The notes: a model not told the origin generated them from the sequence alone. A stretch of DNA of 50,658 nucleotides from Salipiger bermudensis (GCF_020171625.1 NZ_JAIUZY010000019.1:1-50658); one strand, 5' to 3'; shown: positions 29,454-39,673, counted from the stretch's first letter. Made by a program: numbers and translations.

Positions 29454-30086
29454 ATGAGCGAAAAGAAAATATTTTTTATTGGCCTCAATAAAACCGGAAC
29501 CACGTCGCTCCACCATCTTCTCAGTGCGTCCGGCGTGTCTTCCGTTCACTGGAAGATCCCAGCACGACCTGTCTTCCTTGGGAAGACAATATATAGAAAC
29601 TTTAGCGCAGGCCTCCCGCTCCTCCATGGAATTGACCAATTTGTGGGGTACTCAGAGTTCACTTTCACCAGCAATGAAATTCATCTAGATGGAACGCGAT
29701 TATTCAAGAGCTTATATGAAGAATATCCAACTTCGTATTTCATCCTGAATACGCGTGACAAAGATCGATGGATCGCATCAAGAGCGAATCATTTTTCAGA
29801 TACCTATGGGATGTATATTGATCGCTTCAAGAAATGCGTAAACCTATCCGAAGAAGCCGTGAAGGATCTCTGGGCTAAGCAATACGATGAGCACCTCGTA
29901 AATGTACGAGATTTCTTCTCGGGGAGCCCGAACTTTTTGGAGTTCAATATCGAGACCGATCCTGCCGAAAACATCGCAAACCTCGTCGCCGCAGACTTCA
30001 AAATAGATTCGAGTAAGTGGAGTAAGCGGAATACTGGAAAATCCTTAGCGAAACGTCGCGAGAAGAAGAATCTTGATCAACAGTAA
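29454..30086 (+). CDS. Sulfotransferase family protein
   Basis: 210 residues. The N-terminal KKIFFIGLNKTGTTSLHHLL is the classic PAPS-binding loop, and FILNTRDKDRWIASRANHF near residue 97 is the second PAPS-contact segment (Arg, Ser). Its small size fits the short sulfotransferase families found in polysaccharide clusters. A+T-rich like the preceding epimerase. The next gene's best start lies 19 bases beyond its stop. Likely substrate: a sugar of the exported polysaccharide (inferred). Confidence 0.8.
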   Translation: MSEKKIFFIGLNKTGTTSLHHLLSASGVSSVHWKIPARPVFLGKTIYRNFSAGLPLLHGIDQFVGYSEFTFTSNEIHLDGTRLFKSLYEEYPTSYFILNTRDKDRWIASRANHFSDTYGMYIDRFKKCVNLSEEAVKDLWAKQYDEHLVNVRDFFSGSPNFLEFNIETDPAENIANLVAADFKIDSSKWSKRNTGKSLAKRREKKNLDQQ

Positions 30087-30105
30087 ATACTACGAGGAAA
30101 ATCCA

Positions 30106-31269
30106 ATGCGGCTTGTGAAAAACTTAAATCCCATTCATAATTTCGACCTTGGCCTTTCCAGAAGGGAATTTTCACGCCCAGAAGAGTTTCGTCAAGAAAA
30201 TTACGAAGAGAGTTTCGACCGTCACGTTCTGGCCTATGACGCTATTCGGCGAGACGGCGAAATTATCCTAGTTTGTCCACCGCTGCTCAATAATCAAGGG
30301 GCTTTCAAGGGGCTGAATTTTTACGAAATGCCTTCGGGAGCGAAGGTCGAGCCTTCGGTCAACACTTTCAACCGGTTTACCCGCGTCCGCTTTCCGGTTC
30401 GGGAGGACACCTATTGCGTCGTCGCCCGTGGTGGTTTTGGAGAATATGTCATCCATACAACGCCCAGTATGTGTGACCGCTTCGCCGGCCTGCGTGTGGG
30501 CGTGACAATTTCAAAGAACAACGATCCGGTTTGGCTTGCAGATTGGGCTCGTTTTCATGCCAAGACGGCAGGCATGGAAGCCTTCCTTCTTTACGACAAC
30601 AATAGCACGAGCTACGATCCGAATGTCATCTTCGACCACATGAAAGATGTCGGTCTGAAGGAGTTCATGATCGTCAAATGGCCCTACAAGTGGGGGCCTA
30701 TCGGTTTCCTAGAAGGACGCAGGAGAAACCATTGGGATTCGAACTTCGGCCAGCTTGGAATGTTCGAACATGCGCGTTGGACATATCTCGAAAAGGCTCG
30801 TTCCATTCTCAACTGCGACGCAGACGAACTCGTGTGCCCGCTAGAGGGAGATCGCTCGATCTTTGACGCCGTAGAGAACGATCCGAACTTCTACAAGTGC
30901 ATGAAGGGGATCTGGGTCGAGGCCTTGCGCGACAATCGCTTAGAAGGGGCAATACCTCGCCATGCCCATTTCACTCATACGCTTAACCCGCCCGCAGAAA
31001 CCCTAACGAAATGGGCCTGTGTCCCTGGCGAAATGCCAACTGGGGTAAATTTCGGCACGCACGTTCTACGCAACACCCGCGGCAACCCATTCAGGAAGCA
31101 TCTTTCGGAAGACTTCGTCTATTTCCATTTCCGTGGCCTCACCACGTCGTGGAAACCCGAGCGGTCCTCGGCGTCCCAGAAACGGCTCATTGAGAACGGT
31201 CAGTCCATGATGGAAAGCGAACCACTCAAGGCTGCATTCGATAGAGCGGGCATGTTCGATCATGCATGA
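30106..31269 (+). CDS. Glycosyltransferase, family 92/GT2-4-like
   Basis: 387 residues from ATG 30106, which has GAGGA eight bases upstream; a TTG at 30073 would overlap the previous gene without a ribosome site. The core VGVTISKNNDPVWLADWARFH followed by AGMEAFLLYDNNS and LNCDADELV is the pattern of DUF23/GT92-like enzymes; CDADELV carries the DxD metal site. The first 130 residues form a separate, unassigned region. The following acyltransferase gene overlaps it by eight bases. G+C content lies between the A+T-rich island and the rest. Confidence 0.7.
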   Translation: MRLVKNLNPIHNFDLGLSRREFSRPEEFRQENYEESFDRHVLAYDAIRRDGEIILVCPPLLNNQGAFKGLNFYEMPSGAKVEPSVNTFNRFTRVRFPVREDTYCVVARGGFGEYVIHTTPSMCDRFAGLRVGVTISKNNDPVWLADWARFHAKTAGMEAFLLYDNNSTSYDPNVIFDHMKDVGLKEFMIVKWPYKWGPIGFLEGRRRNHWDSNFGQLGMFEHARWTYLEKARSILNCDADELVCPLEGDRSIFDAVENDPNFYKCMKGIWVEALRDNRLEGAIPRHAHFTHTLNPPAETLTKWACVPGEMPTGVNFGTHVLRNTRGNPFRKHLSEDFVYFHFRGLTTSWKPERSSASQKRLIENGQSMMESEPLKAAFDRAGMFDHA

Positions 31270-31858
31270 CGGTGATTATAATCGATACGAGAAGCAGTTT
31301 TTGTCCCGGCGGCGCGAGTTCATGCCCTGGGAGGTCAAGGACGCCGATAGGGAGGAGCAGAGCGCCATCCGGGAGGTTCTCCGACGACATTTAGATGGGC
31401 AAATTTCGCCGACCTCCTACATCTCGCCGGACGCTCTCATTTTCTCGAAGCCGTTCAGGCTGGGCGAGCGCAGCTGGATAGCCAGCGGTGCGATCGTACG
31501 GGGTAACACTGCGATCGGCAGCGACTCCACCGTCAACGCTTACGCTCACATTGCGGGTAAGGTTCAGATAGGCAATGGTGTACGCATCGCATCGATGGCC
31601 TCGATCTACGGGTTCAATCACGGCTTCAAGCGACTAGCAGTTCCGATATACAAGCAGAAATCCACCTCAATTGGTGTTCAGATCGGAGATGGCGTCTGGA
31701 TTGGAGCCAATGCGGTCATTCTCGATGGCTGCAGCATAGGCGAACACTCTATCGTCAGCGCCGGCGCAGTCGTCACGAAATCCTTTGAACCCTACTCCAT
31801 CATCGGTGGCAATCCGGCGCGACTCATCAGATCCCGCAAAAACTCTCTGAACACCTAA
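31262..31858 (+). CDS. Left-handed beta-helix (hexapeptide) acyltransferase
   Basis: 198 residues. Hexapeptide repeats run from about residue 65 to 175 (GAIVRGNTAIGSDSTVNAYA, VQIGDGVWIGANAVILDG, IVSAGAVVTKSF), ending with the usual IIGGNPARLI. A conserved loop with NHGF near residue 119 resembles the acetyl-CoA/catalytic His region of maltose O-acetyltransferase relatives. Translationally coupled to the glycosyltransferase before it (eight-base overlap). Likely O- or N-acetylation of a polysaccharide sugar. Last gene of the plus-strand cluster, followed by a terminator. Confidence 0.85.
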   Translation: MHDGDYNRYEKQFLSRRREFMPWEVKDADREEQSAIREVLRRHLDGQISPTSYISPDALIFSKPFRLGERSWIASGAIVRGNTAIGSDSTVNAYAHIAGKVQIGNGVRIASMASIYGFNHGFKRLAVPIYKQKSTSIGVQIGDGVWIGANAVILDGCSIGEHSIVSAGAVVTKSFEPYSIIGGNPARLIRSRKNSLNT

Positions 31859-31873
31859 CCCCCCATGGCCCCT

Positions 31874-31902
31874 CCTTATCCGGCCGATCAGGCCGGATAA
31901 GG
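31874..31902. terminator. Bidirectional terminator between convergent genes
   Basis: CCTTATCCGGCC (31874-31885) and GGCCGGATAAGG (31891-31902) form a perfect 12-bp stem around a GATCA loop, placed in the 52-bp gap between the convergent genes ending at 31858 and 31911. No long T tract follows. Confidence 0.75.
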
Positions 31903-31910
31903 GTGTGGTA

Positions 31911-32702
31911 TCATCTGGCCGCGATCACTTGCCGCCCATACACGCTCTGGAAGTACTCCCCAAGCGCCTGGATAGCCGTGTCGTTGCCACCGAACTTGTT
32001 GTAGTTCAGGTAGAGAGACGAGCTGTAATCGGTCTCCTCGAACGTTCCAACTCGGTAGTCGACATTGATGATATTGACCGCGACGTTGTTCAGGAGCAGG
32101 TGCCAGCGGAACCACAGATCATCGACCGTCGGGGCGATTTTCATCGCCTGTTCGACGTTCAGCACTCCGATCGGGAAAAAAGCTGTGTTGTAGAGGATCC
32201 CATCCTTGCCGGTCGGCAAAATCAGTGAGCTCGGGTTTTCCTCAATGCGAGATTTCATCCAGCTGCGGTAAGGGGCCAGTTCGCCTTTGCGCACCAGCAT
32301 GCGGTGCCCGCGGTAGCCAATGACGCAGCGATAGGTGTCGTAGGCCTCCACCATCCTCCGCAACCAGTCGGCAGGGTAGATCGTGTCGTCATCCGCTGTC
32401 ACGACCAGACGCGACCGGCCCCAATTCTCGCGCAGGTAGGGCAGGAGCTTCCGGTACGGCCCCCAGTTCGGGCAGTATTTTACCACAAGCCGTCCGCCAG
32501 AGTTGGCCTGAAGCTCCGCAACGTCCTGCGGTAGATCGGGGACACCCTCGTCCAGCAGGTAGGGATCGCGCGAGAGGTAGAGGTGAATGCGCAGGTCCCC
32601 GTAATCCTGATCGAGCATCGACTGCAGCGTCCGCGCGATGGTCGACATGCGCGAGCTCATTGAGGTCAGGGAAATATCGATCGTGCCGTAATCGGTTGTC
32701 AT
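31911..32702 (-). CDS. GT2-like glycosyltransferase (short form)
   Basis: 263 residues. The start DISLTSMSSRMSTIARTLQSML is a GT-A opening, VVTADDDTIYPADWLRRMV near residue 100 holds the metal-binding acidic triplet, and VDDLWFRWHLLL near residue 190 is in the position of the catalytic-base region. No membrane segment. The ATG overlaps the stop of the upstream 1206-residue gene by four bases (ATGA), so the two are translationally coupled. Donor unknown. Confidence 0.75.
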   Translation of the reverse strand: MTTDYGTIDISLTSMSSRMSTIARTLQSMLDQDYGDLRIHLYLSRDPYLLDEGVPDLPQDVAELQANSGGRLVVKYCPNWGPYRKLLPYLRENWGRSRLVVTADDDTIYPADWLRRMVEAYDTYRCVIGYRGHRMLVRKGELAPYRSWMKSRIEENPSSLILPTGKDGILYNTAFFPIGVLNVEQAMKIAPTVDDLWFRWHLLLNNVAVNIINVDYRVGTFEETDYSSSLYLNYNKFGGNDTAIQALGEYFQSVYGRQVIAAR

Positions 32703-35700
32703 TGGTCTTGGTCCTCGGCGGGAATCGTCATCGGTGGGCGCAGCGCAAAGGGCACTGCAACCTTGTGGACGCTCTCCAGTGGCAGCCCCTGCCGGCGCAA
32801 CACCGACAGGTCGGGACGCGAACTGATGCTAGTACGGAACAACTTCAGGTACTCGAACTTGTCGCTCTTGGTCTGCTGCGACAGCGTCTTGCTATCCGCG
32901 AGACAGAACATCATCGGCAATGTCAGCTCGGACAGGGTGTGCCCCCCGAAGTAACTGATGATGCGTTCGCGCATCTCGACATCCCCGCGCGAGCGGACCA
33001 GCGCGAAGGAGCCAAGCGTCTCGAAGGCGCTCTTACGGAACATAGAGGTCATCGGGCCATCGCCCAGGATAGTGAACTCGGCCTCCATCTGAACCTCGCC
33101 GTAGCGGTCGACGCGCACGTGAGGGAAGGTTACGAGCTGCAGGATCGGCTCGGCTTCGAAAGCGGCCAACTGCTCGGCAAAGCGGTTCGGGTGCGACCAG
33201 TCGTCGGCATCCTGAATCGCGATGAAACTGCCAGTGGATTCCGAAATCGCGAGATTGCGGCCCACATAGGGCCCGGAGTTCTGATCCATGCGCCGGTAGA
33301 TCACCTGCGGGTGCTCAGCGCAGATCTCGGCCAGCGCCGCGCTGCTGGCGGGTTCGCTGGCATCGTCGACCACGAAGATCTCAATGTCACGGTGCGTCTG
33401 GTTGAGCACCGATTCTAGAGATAGGCGGAACAGCTCGAGGTCCGGGTTGAACGCTGAGATAATTACCGAAACCTTCGGGCCCCCTTCGCTGACGGCACCA
33501 CCGGCAGTCGCCTTGGCGGCATTGGCGAAGACCTCGGCAGTGGTGCCGCCACGCATCCTGAGCGGCGCGATGCCAGTCTTCTCGAAACGCCGCGCGAGGA
33601 ACTCGTTGAGCGGGGCATCTTGGCCGATGATCTTTTTGGCGACTATGCTCAGGTCGCTCTGGTCCTCGAGGAAGCCTTGCGCTTCGAGACGCTTTAGAGT
33701 TTCAATGTCAGCGAAGTTGGTGGCCAAGAGCACGTTAGCAAAGACGCCGGACAGTTGCGGCGAGGACACTTCAGCTGAGGGCAGCGCCGCCGCGCGCAGT
33801 TCGTTAGAATGGCTGCGCAGGCTGTCCATCCACTTGAAGAGATCGACTTTACGCATTTGCGTGCGGTCCTGCAGCAAGTCTAGGAGCCGGTCACGGTCGC
33901 CTGCGATCAGCGCGTCCTTGAAGGCATCCTTGGGGTCTTGCGTCGCAGCGATGCGCTCGATCACCGTGTTGCCCACTGCCTGCTGTAGCGAGCCGAGATG
34001 CTCGGAGACCAGTACTTTGCGGAAGCGCAGCAGGAAGCCGCTGTCCTGCAGAAGCTCCGAACCGCGCAAGGTCAGCATCATCAGAAATTGAATCATCACC
34101 TCGGGAGAACCGTAGCGCCGCACACATTCCGCCAGCCGGTGCTGGCCGCGGTTCCCCCTCTCTTGGGCGATGGTGAAGGCGAGGGCGCTTTGCATCATTT
34201 CGCCCGGCAGCACATATCCGAAAACCTCGAACAGCGGCAGGATGTTGCGGAAATTACGGCCGGTGATCAGTCCGGTCTGCAACCATAGGTTCCGACCGAT
34301 CTGATCAAGCGACGGCATCCTGCGCACCAGCGCTAGGTAATCGTGCAACGACTCGATGCTTATTTCTGCCAGCAGGTCGGACCGCAGCGACGCGGTTACG
34401 GCAAAGGCATTCATTTCATCGAGGAGCGCTAGCTTATCGTCGGGACCGGCCTCTTTATGTGCAGCGATGATGGCCTCGGCCTGAGCCGCCGTTGCACCGC
34501 TGCGGAACTTGCGCAGCGCGGTCGCCACGATGTCTGCTCGGTCTTGCGCCGCAGCGATCATGTCCGTCAGGGGCCAGTCCTCGATGAGCGACAGCCCGCG
34601 TAGCAGTGCTTCGCTGGAATTGTTCTTGAGGAAGACCGTTTCGGTCATTGCAGGGGTCTGCCCAGATAGACGCCGCTGGCATTGCTTGAGCTCCCTCGGC
34701 GTCACCAGCGCGGGCAGGCAGCGGACCACCACCGGGCCATTTGGCCACAGCAACCCATCTTCCGAAACGCTTCCGCCAGCAGGCGTGCCGATCGTCAGCG
34801 CCATCGAAAGCGGCAGGACCGCCATGTCGGCGACCGCCATGCTCTGCAGCGCCGGGGCGTTGGTCGTCGACAGGGCGAATTGCTGCGTGGCCCCGTCGTA
34901 GGACAGGCCCAAGAGGCTGACCGGGTACTTGCCGGCCTGTCCCCAGTAGAGTTGCACCATCGACACGATATAGGCCGGATCTTCCGGGCTCGCGGCCCCG
35001 ATCACCACCAAGGGCTTCTGCGCCAGGACCTGCGGCGCGGCGGCCCAGTCTTGGCGCAGCTTCTCCCAGCCTCGCACCAACAGGCAGCGGTCTAGGTTGA
35101 GATAGCCCTCGAGCTGCGCCTCGGGCACGTCATCCTGCACCAGCACTACCGCGAAAGCGTCCTCAGGCGTGACTTGGCTTGCCGTGGCCACCTGCGTGAT
35201 ATCGCCGCGATCCGGAACGATCTCAAGCAAACGATCGCGGTTCTGCGCCTGTCCCGCCGGCACGAAGACACCGACCGGCGCGCAATCCGGCGTGTAAGGG
35301 CACCCCTTGATCTCGCTGGTCCAACTGCCCTGCTCGCCCCCCGCAGCGAGACCGAGTGAAAGCGGTCCGATGGCCTCGCCCGCATGGCGGAGCAGTGCCA
35401 GCAGCAGCGGCACGGGCCGCACCGTCGCCGGCAGTTCCACCTGTGCGGCACTGGACGGCGTATCGGACGGGGTGCCGTCGCTCGCGATATCCTGCACCAG
35501 CCCCATGTCGCGCAGCTTCTGCCAATGCGCCTTGGCTGATTTCGTCGGTGTCCCCTTTAGCACGACCTTCAACGGCTGGGCGGGGCGGAGCACCGCGTCT
35601 GTCGCCAGATCGATGCCGCAGTCGCGCTGCAGGCAGGACAGGGTGCCGATCCGGTTTCCCGGCAGATCTTGCAACCCGGCGCGCGCTAGCTCGGCTCGGA

Positions 35701-36319
35701 TAAAACCGATCATCTGCGCTGTCTCGATGCTGTGCACGCCGGGCAGCATTCCTTGGGGACGCCTGACAGTCTGGATCATGAGCGAGAGAAGCTCGGAATT
35801 GTCGCCCTTGGCATTGCGGCCCATCTCAGAGATGATCAGCTCCTCGAGAGTACCCTCATGCTCGGCGAGGCGGACGTACAGCGCCGCCATTCTGCGGATC
35901 CGCCCCAGCATCTCGAGGTTCGCCTCGCGCATCTGCTTGCTCGCGAGGATCTCGTCGATTTTGTAGAGATAGGGGCTGTCCGGCTCAGACATCGGCGCCA
36001 GGAACTCGGTAATGAACTTGTTCGCGGCCTTTTCCTGCCCCGTCTCGAAGGCCGTTAGCCCGGCAGCAATTCGCTGATAGAAAGGCTTGGCCCGCATCAA
36101 CCGCGTCAGCAACCCGTCTAGAAGCTTGTCCCGCTCAAGAACCTTCTGAAGCTCCTCCGGGGTTGGCTGCGACCGGCCATGCAGCACCCACATCTGCTGG
36201 GAGACCACCGCTTCGGAGATGGGAAGCATCAACTGCGCCTGTACCGCTTCGGGGTAGGCATCAATACGCTGAAGAAAGCTCTGTGGCAAAGGGGGGGTGA
36301 GTTCGGTGTTCTGGGTCAT
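32699..36319 (-). CDS. Very large protein with C-terminal GT2 domain and unassigned 890-residue N-terminal part
   Basis: 1206 residues from ATG 36319; a TTG at 36331 is possible, and neither has a clear ribosome site. The C-terminal domain (about 945-1130) reads PKVSVIISAFNPD, FVVDDASEPASS, NSGPYVGRNLAI and AIQDADDWSHPNR, a standard GT2 with a D-x-D-D metal site. The N-terminal 890 residues show no family I recognise. They include a helical region, with segments such as DKLLDGLLTRLMRAKPFYQRIAA, and a central alpha/beta region (VVIGAASPEDPAYIVSMV, PVVVRCLPALVTPRE). A second catalytic or scaffold function is possible. Probably in one operon with the glycosyltransferase after it. Confidence 0.75.
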   Translation of the reverse strand: MTQNTELTPPLPQSFLQRIDAYPEAVQAQLMLPISEAVVSQQMWVLHGRSQPTPEELQKVLERDKLLDGLLTRLMRAKPFYQRIAAGLTAFETGQEKAANKFITEFLAPMSEPDSPYLYKIDEILASKQMREANLEMLGRIRRMAALYVRLAEHEGTLEELIISEMGRNAKGDNSELLSLMIQTVRRPQGMLPGVHSIETAQMIGFIRAELARAGLQDLPGNRIGTLSCLQRDCGIDLATDAVLRPAQPLKVVLKGTPTKSAKAHWQKLRDMGLVQDIASDGTPSDTPSSAAQVELPATVRPVPLLLALLRHAGEAIGPLSLGLAAGGEQGSWTSEIKGCPYTPDCAPVGVFVPAGQAQNRDRLLEIVPDRGDITQVATASQVTPEDAFAVVLVQDDVPEAQLEGYLNLDRCLLVRGWEKLRQDWAAAPQVLAQKPLVVIGAASPEDPAYIVSMVQLYWGQAGKYPVSLLGLSYDGATQQFALSTTNAPALQSMAVADMAVLPLSMALTIGTPAGGSVSEDGLLWPNGPVVVRCLPALVTPRELKQCQRRLSGQTPAMTETVFLKNNSSEALLRGLSLIEDWPLTDMIAAAQDRADIVATALRKFRSGATAAQAEAIIAAHKEAGPDDKLALLDEMNAFAVTASLRSDLLAEISIESLHDYLALVRRMPSLDQIGRNLWLQTGLITGRNFRNILPLFEVFGYVLPGEMMQSALAFTIAQERGNRGQHRLAECVRRYGSPEVMIQFLMMLTLRGSELLQDSGFLLRFRKVLVSEHLGSLQQAVGNTVIERIAATQDPKDAFKDALIAGDRDRLLDLLQDRTQMRKVDLFKWMDSLRSHSNELRAAALPSAEVSSPQLSGVFANVLLATNFADIETLKRLEAQGFLEDQSDLSIVAKKIIGQDAPLNEFLARRFEKTGIAPLRMRGGTTAEVFANAAKATAGGAVSEGGPKVSVIISAFNPDLELFRLSLESVLNQTHRDIEIFVVDDASEPASSAALAEICAEHPQVIYRRMDQNSGPYVGRNLAISESTGSFIAIQDADDWSHPNRFAEQLAAFEAEPILQLVTFPHVRVDRYGEVQMEAEFTILGDGPMTSMFRKSAFETLGSFALVRSRGDVEMRERIISYFGGHTLSELTLPMMFCLADSKTLSQQTKSDKFEYLKLFRTSISSRPDLSVLRRQGLPLESVHKVAVPFALRPPMTIPAEDQDQ

Positions 36320-36413
36320 CTCATACGTCAAGCGGTTTGGCTAATTTCGTCCTGAACGGGAGGCTGGCGTCCTCCGGAAAAGCTGGATGGACACTTGCGT
36401 TTATCTGGTCAGG

Positions 36414-37133
36414 TCATTGTCTCAAATCGAATATCGTCGGCGAAAAAGGCTCTTCTTTGATATCCTGCACCCCCGAAAGGAAGGCCATCGGTCGGGTCGG
36501 ATCCAGATGCTGTAGCTGCCAAGGCGCATACCGCCACCATTTGGTTCGCAACATCGGAGAGATCAGGTTCGGGGGCAACCGCCATTTCTTGATCACGGCG
36601 GGATTCCCAGCCACCACCGCGTAGGGTGGCACATCTTTGGACACAACCGCCCCCGCGGCGATGATCGCCCCGTCACCGATCGTCACCCCTGCGCGCACCG
36701 TGGCGCCGTGTCCGATCCAGACATCGTTGCCGATCCGGGTGATCTGCGCCTTGGTGGCGGCTCCCTTGTAGGAAAACTTGTAGCTGTGGTACTCGGCCGC
36801 GCCCTCGAAGCCGTCCTTCAGGCCGAACAGGCGATCGCCGAGATAGAAGGCCGGGCTGGTCGAGACCCAGCCGGTCGGGTGGTCCTGGCGCCCGATCTGC
36901 ACCTCCTCGCCGAAGGAGCAGTAGCGCCCGATCCGGGCGGCGCAGCAATAGCCCGACACTTGGTAGGAGAACGCCCCCAGTTCGATCGAGTGCTCATACT
37001 CGGTCCATTTCAGGCTGCACGGGGCCTCGAGGCGGGTATGGCCGGGCAGGACCACCGAGTTGCCCGGACCGCGGGGCAGCACCTCGATGCCGACATTCCG
37101 AAGCTTGCTGAAGGATACGTCCACCTTGCTCAT
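36414..37133 (-). CDS. Hexapeptide acetyltransferase, xenobiotic-acetyltransferase/CatB-like
   Basis: 239 residues from ATG 37133, which overlaps the stop of the upstream glycosyltransferase by four bases. Features: [20 protein letters not shown], then a long insertion loop, then [19 protein letters not shown] and [31 protein letters not shown]. These are the left-handed beta-helix and C-terminal signature of CatB/VatD-type O-acetyltransferases, which in polysaccharide clusters acetylate sugars. The QDHP and AEYHSYKF segments are where this family has its catalytic His. Last gene of the operon that begins with rmlC. The open frame extends upstream to 37355, but that part is antisense-like and overlaps the previous gene. 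Confidence 0.85.
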   Translation of the reverse strand: MSKVDVSFSKLRNVGIEVLPRGPGNSVVLPGHTRLEAPCSLKWTEYEHSIELGAFSYQVSGYCCAARIGRYCSFGEEVQIGRQDHPTGWVSTSPAFYLGDRLFGLKDGFEGAAEYHSYKFSYKGAATKAQITRIGNDVWIGHGATVRAGVTIGDGAIIAAGAVVSKDVPPYAVVAGNPAVIKKWRLPPNLISPMLRTKWWRYAPWQLQHLDPTRPMAFLSGVQDIKEEPFSPTIFDLRQ

Positions 37134-39634
37134 GCCGTGCTCGCTTCCGTTTCTAGGTGCGGCGCCTCGAGCGCCTGCAGGATTGCCGTGACCGGGTCGC
37201 TCCCGGGGCCGAAGGGGATGACGCGGCCGTTCTCTGCCGCCGCCGCCGCCTCGCCCTGCGCCCCGAGGTCGAAGGCATGCACCGGCAGCCCGGTGGCGAG
37301 GGCCTCTCGGATGGTGAAAGAAAAGGTTTCGGGCCAGATCGAGGGGATCAGCCACGCGGTAATGTCGTAATGTGCCGCCAGCGCACCAATCTCCTGCGGT
37401 TGGTAGCTGCCATGCACCACCACGCTGCCTGGAAGGGCATAGGCCGGGTCGATATTGCCGATCAGCACCAGACGGTGCGCGCCGCCCCCGGCGGTCATGC
37501 GCTGCGCCAGATCGGCGATCACCGCAGCGCCCTTCTGGTACCCGATATTGCCCAGCACCGCGAGTACCTCACCAGTGCCGGGCTGCGGCGGGGTGACCCG
37601 CTGCGGCAGCGCCCGCATTCGGTGCGGCTGCACCGACAGAGCCGCAGCGGCCTGCGGATAACTGGCAAGCACCAGATCGCGGCTCGATTGCGAGAACACC
37701 GTCACTCGGTCCGCGGTGGCAATCAGCCCGCCCCAAGCTTCCTGCCACTCGGCCAGCGATCCCCGGCTGCCGTCGCCCCGCCGGGGCTGGTGGGCCGAGT
37801 CGTCGCGCTCCGATGTCACCGCGCCGCGGAAGACTCCGTCGCGGTCGAGCAGGCAGTAGGAGGGCGAGACCGGGAAGAAATCGTGGAACAGCACCTCGAT
37901 GCGGTCCTGCGGGCCACGCTTGAGCCCGGCAAGCAAACCCGGCAGCGCCAGCGGATCGGGATCCCCCACGCCGCAGGAATAGACGACGTGGCGCACGGAC
38001 ACAGGGTCGAGAAGCGTCTCTACGAAGGCAAAATCCGAGACCATGCCAGAGGTCACGCCCTGCGGCGTGTGCAGCTCGATCTGCCAGCGGTGAAGCCCGC
38101 CCACGCGCAGCACCAGCGCCGCGCCAGAGTGCTCGAGATCGCTCGCGATACGGCTTTCGAGATAGTGCTCCGCACCGCCACCGAGACTGTGGGCAAGGTA
38201 GATTGGCAGCCCCTCCGCGGCGCGCGCGCCGGCCCAGGCCAACGCCAGCGCCAGCCGCGCGGTGAGCAACGGGTCGGCGCGGATGAACTCTTGCACTTCG
38301 GCATCGTAGCCCGGGTACCGCTCGGCCACGATGGCGTTGTTGGCGAGCACCAGCTTGAGCTTGTCCTCGCTACCGAAGCTCTCGCCGCCGCGATGCTCGA
38401 CGAAGAGCGACGGCAGGCCGAGATGCCTTCCCCCCAGCGCGCGGGTCTTCTGGCACCAGTCGACCTCCTCGCCGTAGCCACGACCGAAGGCGGTGTCGAG
38501 CCGCGGCTCCCGGCGCAGGTAGTCCACTTGCATCGCCATGCAGAAGCCGACCCCGGTGGGAGCCTCGGCCAGCGCCAGCTCGGAGCCGATGCGCTGGGCA
38601 ACGCCGTCGATCGCATCGCCCTCGCCGGGCAGCAGCACGCAGCGCCGGCAAATCGCCGGGACCGAAAAGATCTCGGCGTCGTTCGACATCGGGGTCACGC
38701 TGGCCACATCGCTGGCATCGAGCATGGGGCGCAGCAGGCGGATATCCCAATCCGCCGGCACAAGCGCGTCGGAGTTGAGCAGAACGACGTGATCGCCACG
38801 CTCCAGCGCCTGTTCGAGGCCGCGGTTCACGCTGCCGATGAAGCCGAGGTTGCGCGGGTTCTCGAGCAGGCTGACCCGGTCGGTGCGCCCGGCGGCCCAG
38901 TCGCGCAGGAACGGGCGGACCCGCTCGTCGGTGGAGCCGTCCTCGAGGATCAACAGGTGATAGTCGAGCCGGCTGTGGCGTTCGATCCGCTCCAGCACCT
39001 CGGGCAGAAGATGGAAGGCGTTGTAGACCGGCAGCACGATGGTGATGCGGGTATCGTCCGGAACCGGCTTTCGGGCCGTGTCAGGCTCGAATATCCGGAT
39101 TTCGAGCGGGCCGGCCTGACGCTGCGGATCGAGATCAAGCCGGCGTTTGATGCGGGCCCGGCAGGCCGGGTCCCGGCGCAAGCGCCAGCCCAGGATGTCA
39201 GAGCTGCTGCTCAGGATCAGCCACAAAAACCGCCAGCGCAGGCGATGCAAGGCGTGGCGGTACTGGCCCGGCGTAGGCTCGGGCAGAGGCTGCCGGACCT
39301 CGCCACCGTCGAGGCTCAGGAACATCTGCGGCGGGCTGTCCTGCAGCGCGAGATCGAGCGCGAAGCCGACCTCGGGACTGCCACCAAGCGTCGCTGCCAC
39401 GTCGTCTCTGCGCAGTTCGGGCACGACGCTGCTCTGCATCGCACCAGAGACCAGCGTCACGCGCCCGGCCCGGGCCCAGCCTTCGACCTCAAGCCGCCGC
39501 CCGACCCGGCAGGCCCGGTCCACGTGCCCTACAGCCTCGCCGTTCGGACCACGCAGGTCGAAGCTCGGCAAGGAGATCTTCAGATGGCGATCCGCATAGC
39601 GGTGGAACAGTCCACGTAGGCGCCCAAGGATCAT
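37130..39634 (-). CDS. Bifunctional glycosyltransferase: GT2 plus GT4-like domains
   Basis: 834 residues. An N-terminal beta domain (about 25-115, with [17 protein letters not shown]) resembles the repeated domain of the 23368-26901 protein. The GT2 domain (about 195-440) has [41 protein letters not shown] and [12 protein letters not shown] (DxD and acidic base). The C-terminal GT4-like domain (about 660-820) has [49 protein letters not shown], in which the E-x7-E motif is visible. The two domains could add two sugars in succession. It lies 40 bases after rmlA, strongly suggesting use of dTDP-rhamnose by at least one domain (inferred). Confidence 0.88.
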   Translation of the reverse strand: MILGRLRGLFHRYADRHLKISLPSFDLRGPNGEAVGHVDRACRVGRRLEVEGWARAGRVTLVSGAMQSSVVPELRRDDVAATLGGSPEVGFALDLALQDSPPQMFLSLDGGEVRQPLPEPTPGQYRHALHRLRWRFLWLILSSSSDILGWRLRRDPACRARIKRRLDLDPQRQAGPLEIRIFEPDTARKPVPDDTRITIVLPVYNAFHLLPEVLERIERHSRLDYHLLILEDGSTDERVRPFLRDWAAGRTDRVSLLENPRNLGFIGSVNRGLEQALERGDHVVLLNSDALVPADWDIRLLRPMLDASDVASVTPMSNDAEIFSVPAICRRCVLLPGEGDAIDGVAQRIGSELALAEAPTGVGFCMAMQVDYLRREPRLDTAFGRGYGEEVDWCQKTRALGGRHLGLPSLFVEHRGGESFGSEDKLKLVLANNAIVAERYPGYDAEVQEFIRADPLLTARLALALAWAGARAAEGLPIYLAHSLGGGAEHYLESRIASDLEHSGAALVLRVGGLHRWQIELHTPQGVTSGMVSDFAFVETLLDPVSVRHVVYSCGVGDPDPLALPGLLAGLKRGPQDRIEVLFHDFFPVSPSYCLLDRDGVFRGAVTSERDDSAHQPRRGDGSRGSLAEWQEAWGGLIATADRVTVFSQSSRDLVLASYPQAAAALSVQPHRMRALPQRVTPPQPGTGEVLAVLGNIGYQKGAAVIADLAQRMTAGGGAHRLVLIGNIDPAYALPGSVVVHGSYQPQEIGALAAHYDITAWLIPSIWPETFSFTIREALATGLPVHAFDLGAQGEAAAAAENGRVIPFGPGSDPVTAILQALEAPHLETEASTA

Positions 39635-39673
39635 GTCGGTCTCACTTCCGCCGGCGGGCCGGCTCGTTGTCGT

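Noticed and set aside
37134-37355. N-terminal extension of the hexapeptide acetyltransferase
   Set aside because: The extra 74 codons overlap the upstream glycosyltransferase gene and are R/G/P-rich shadow sequence; ATG 37133 with a four-base overlap fits the family start.
37157-39619. 820-codon plus-strand open frame
   Set aside because: It lies entirely antisense to the GT2-GT4 gene, whose motifs are clear. Its product is R/A/Q-rich with no recognisable domain, as expected from high-G+C shadow frames.
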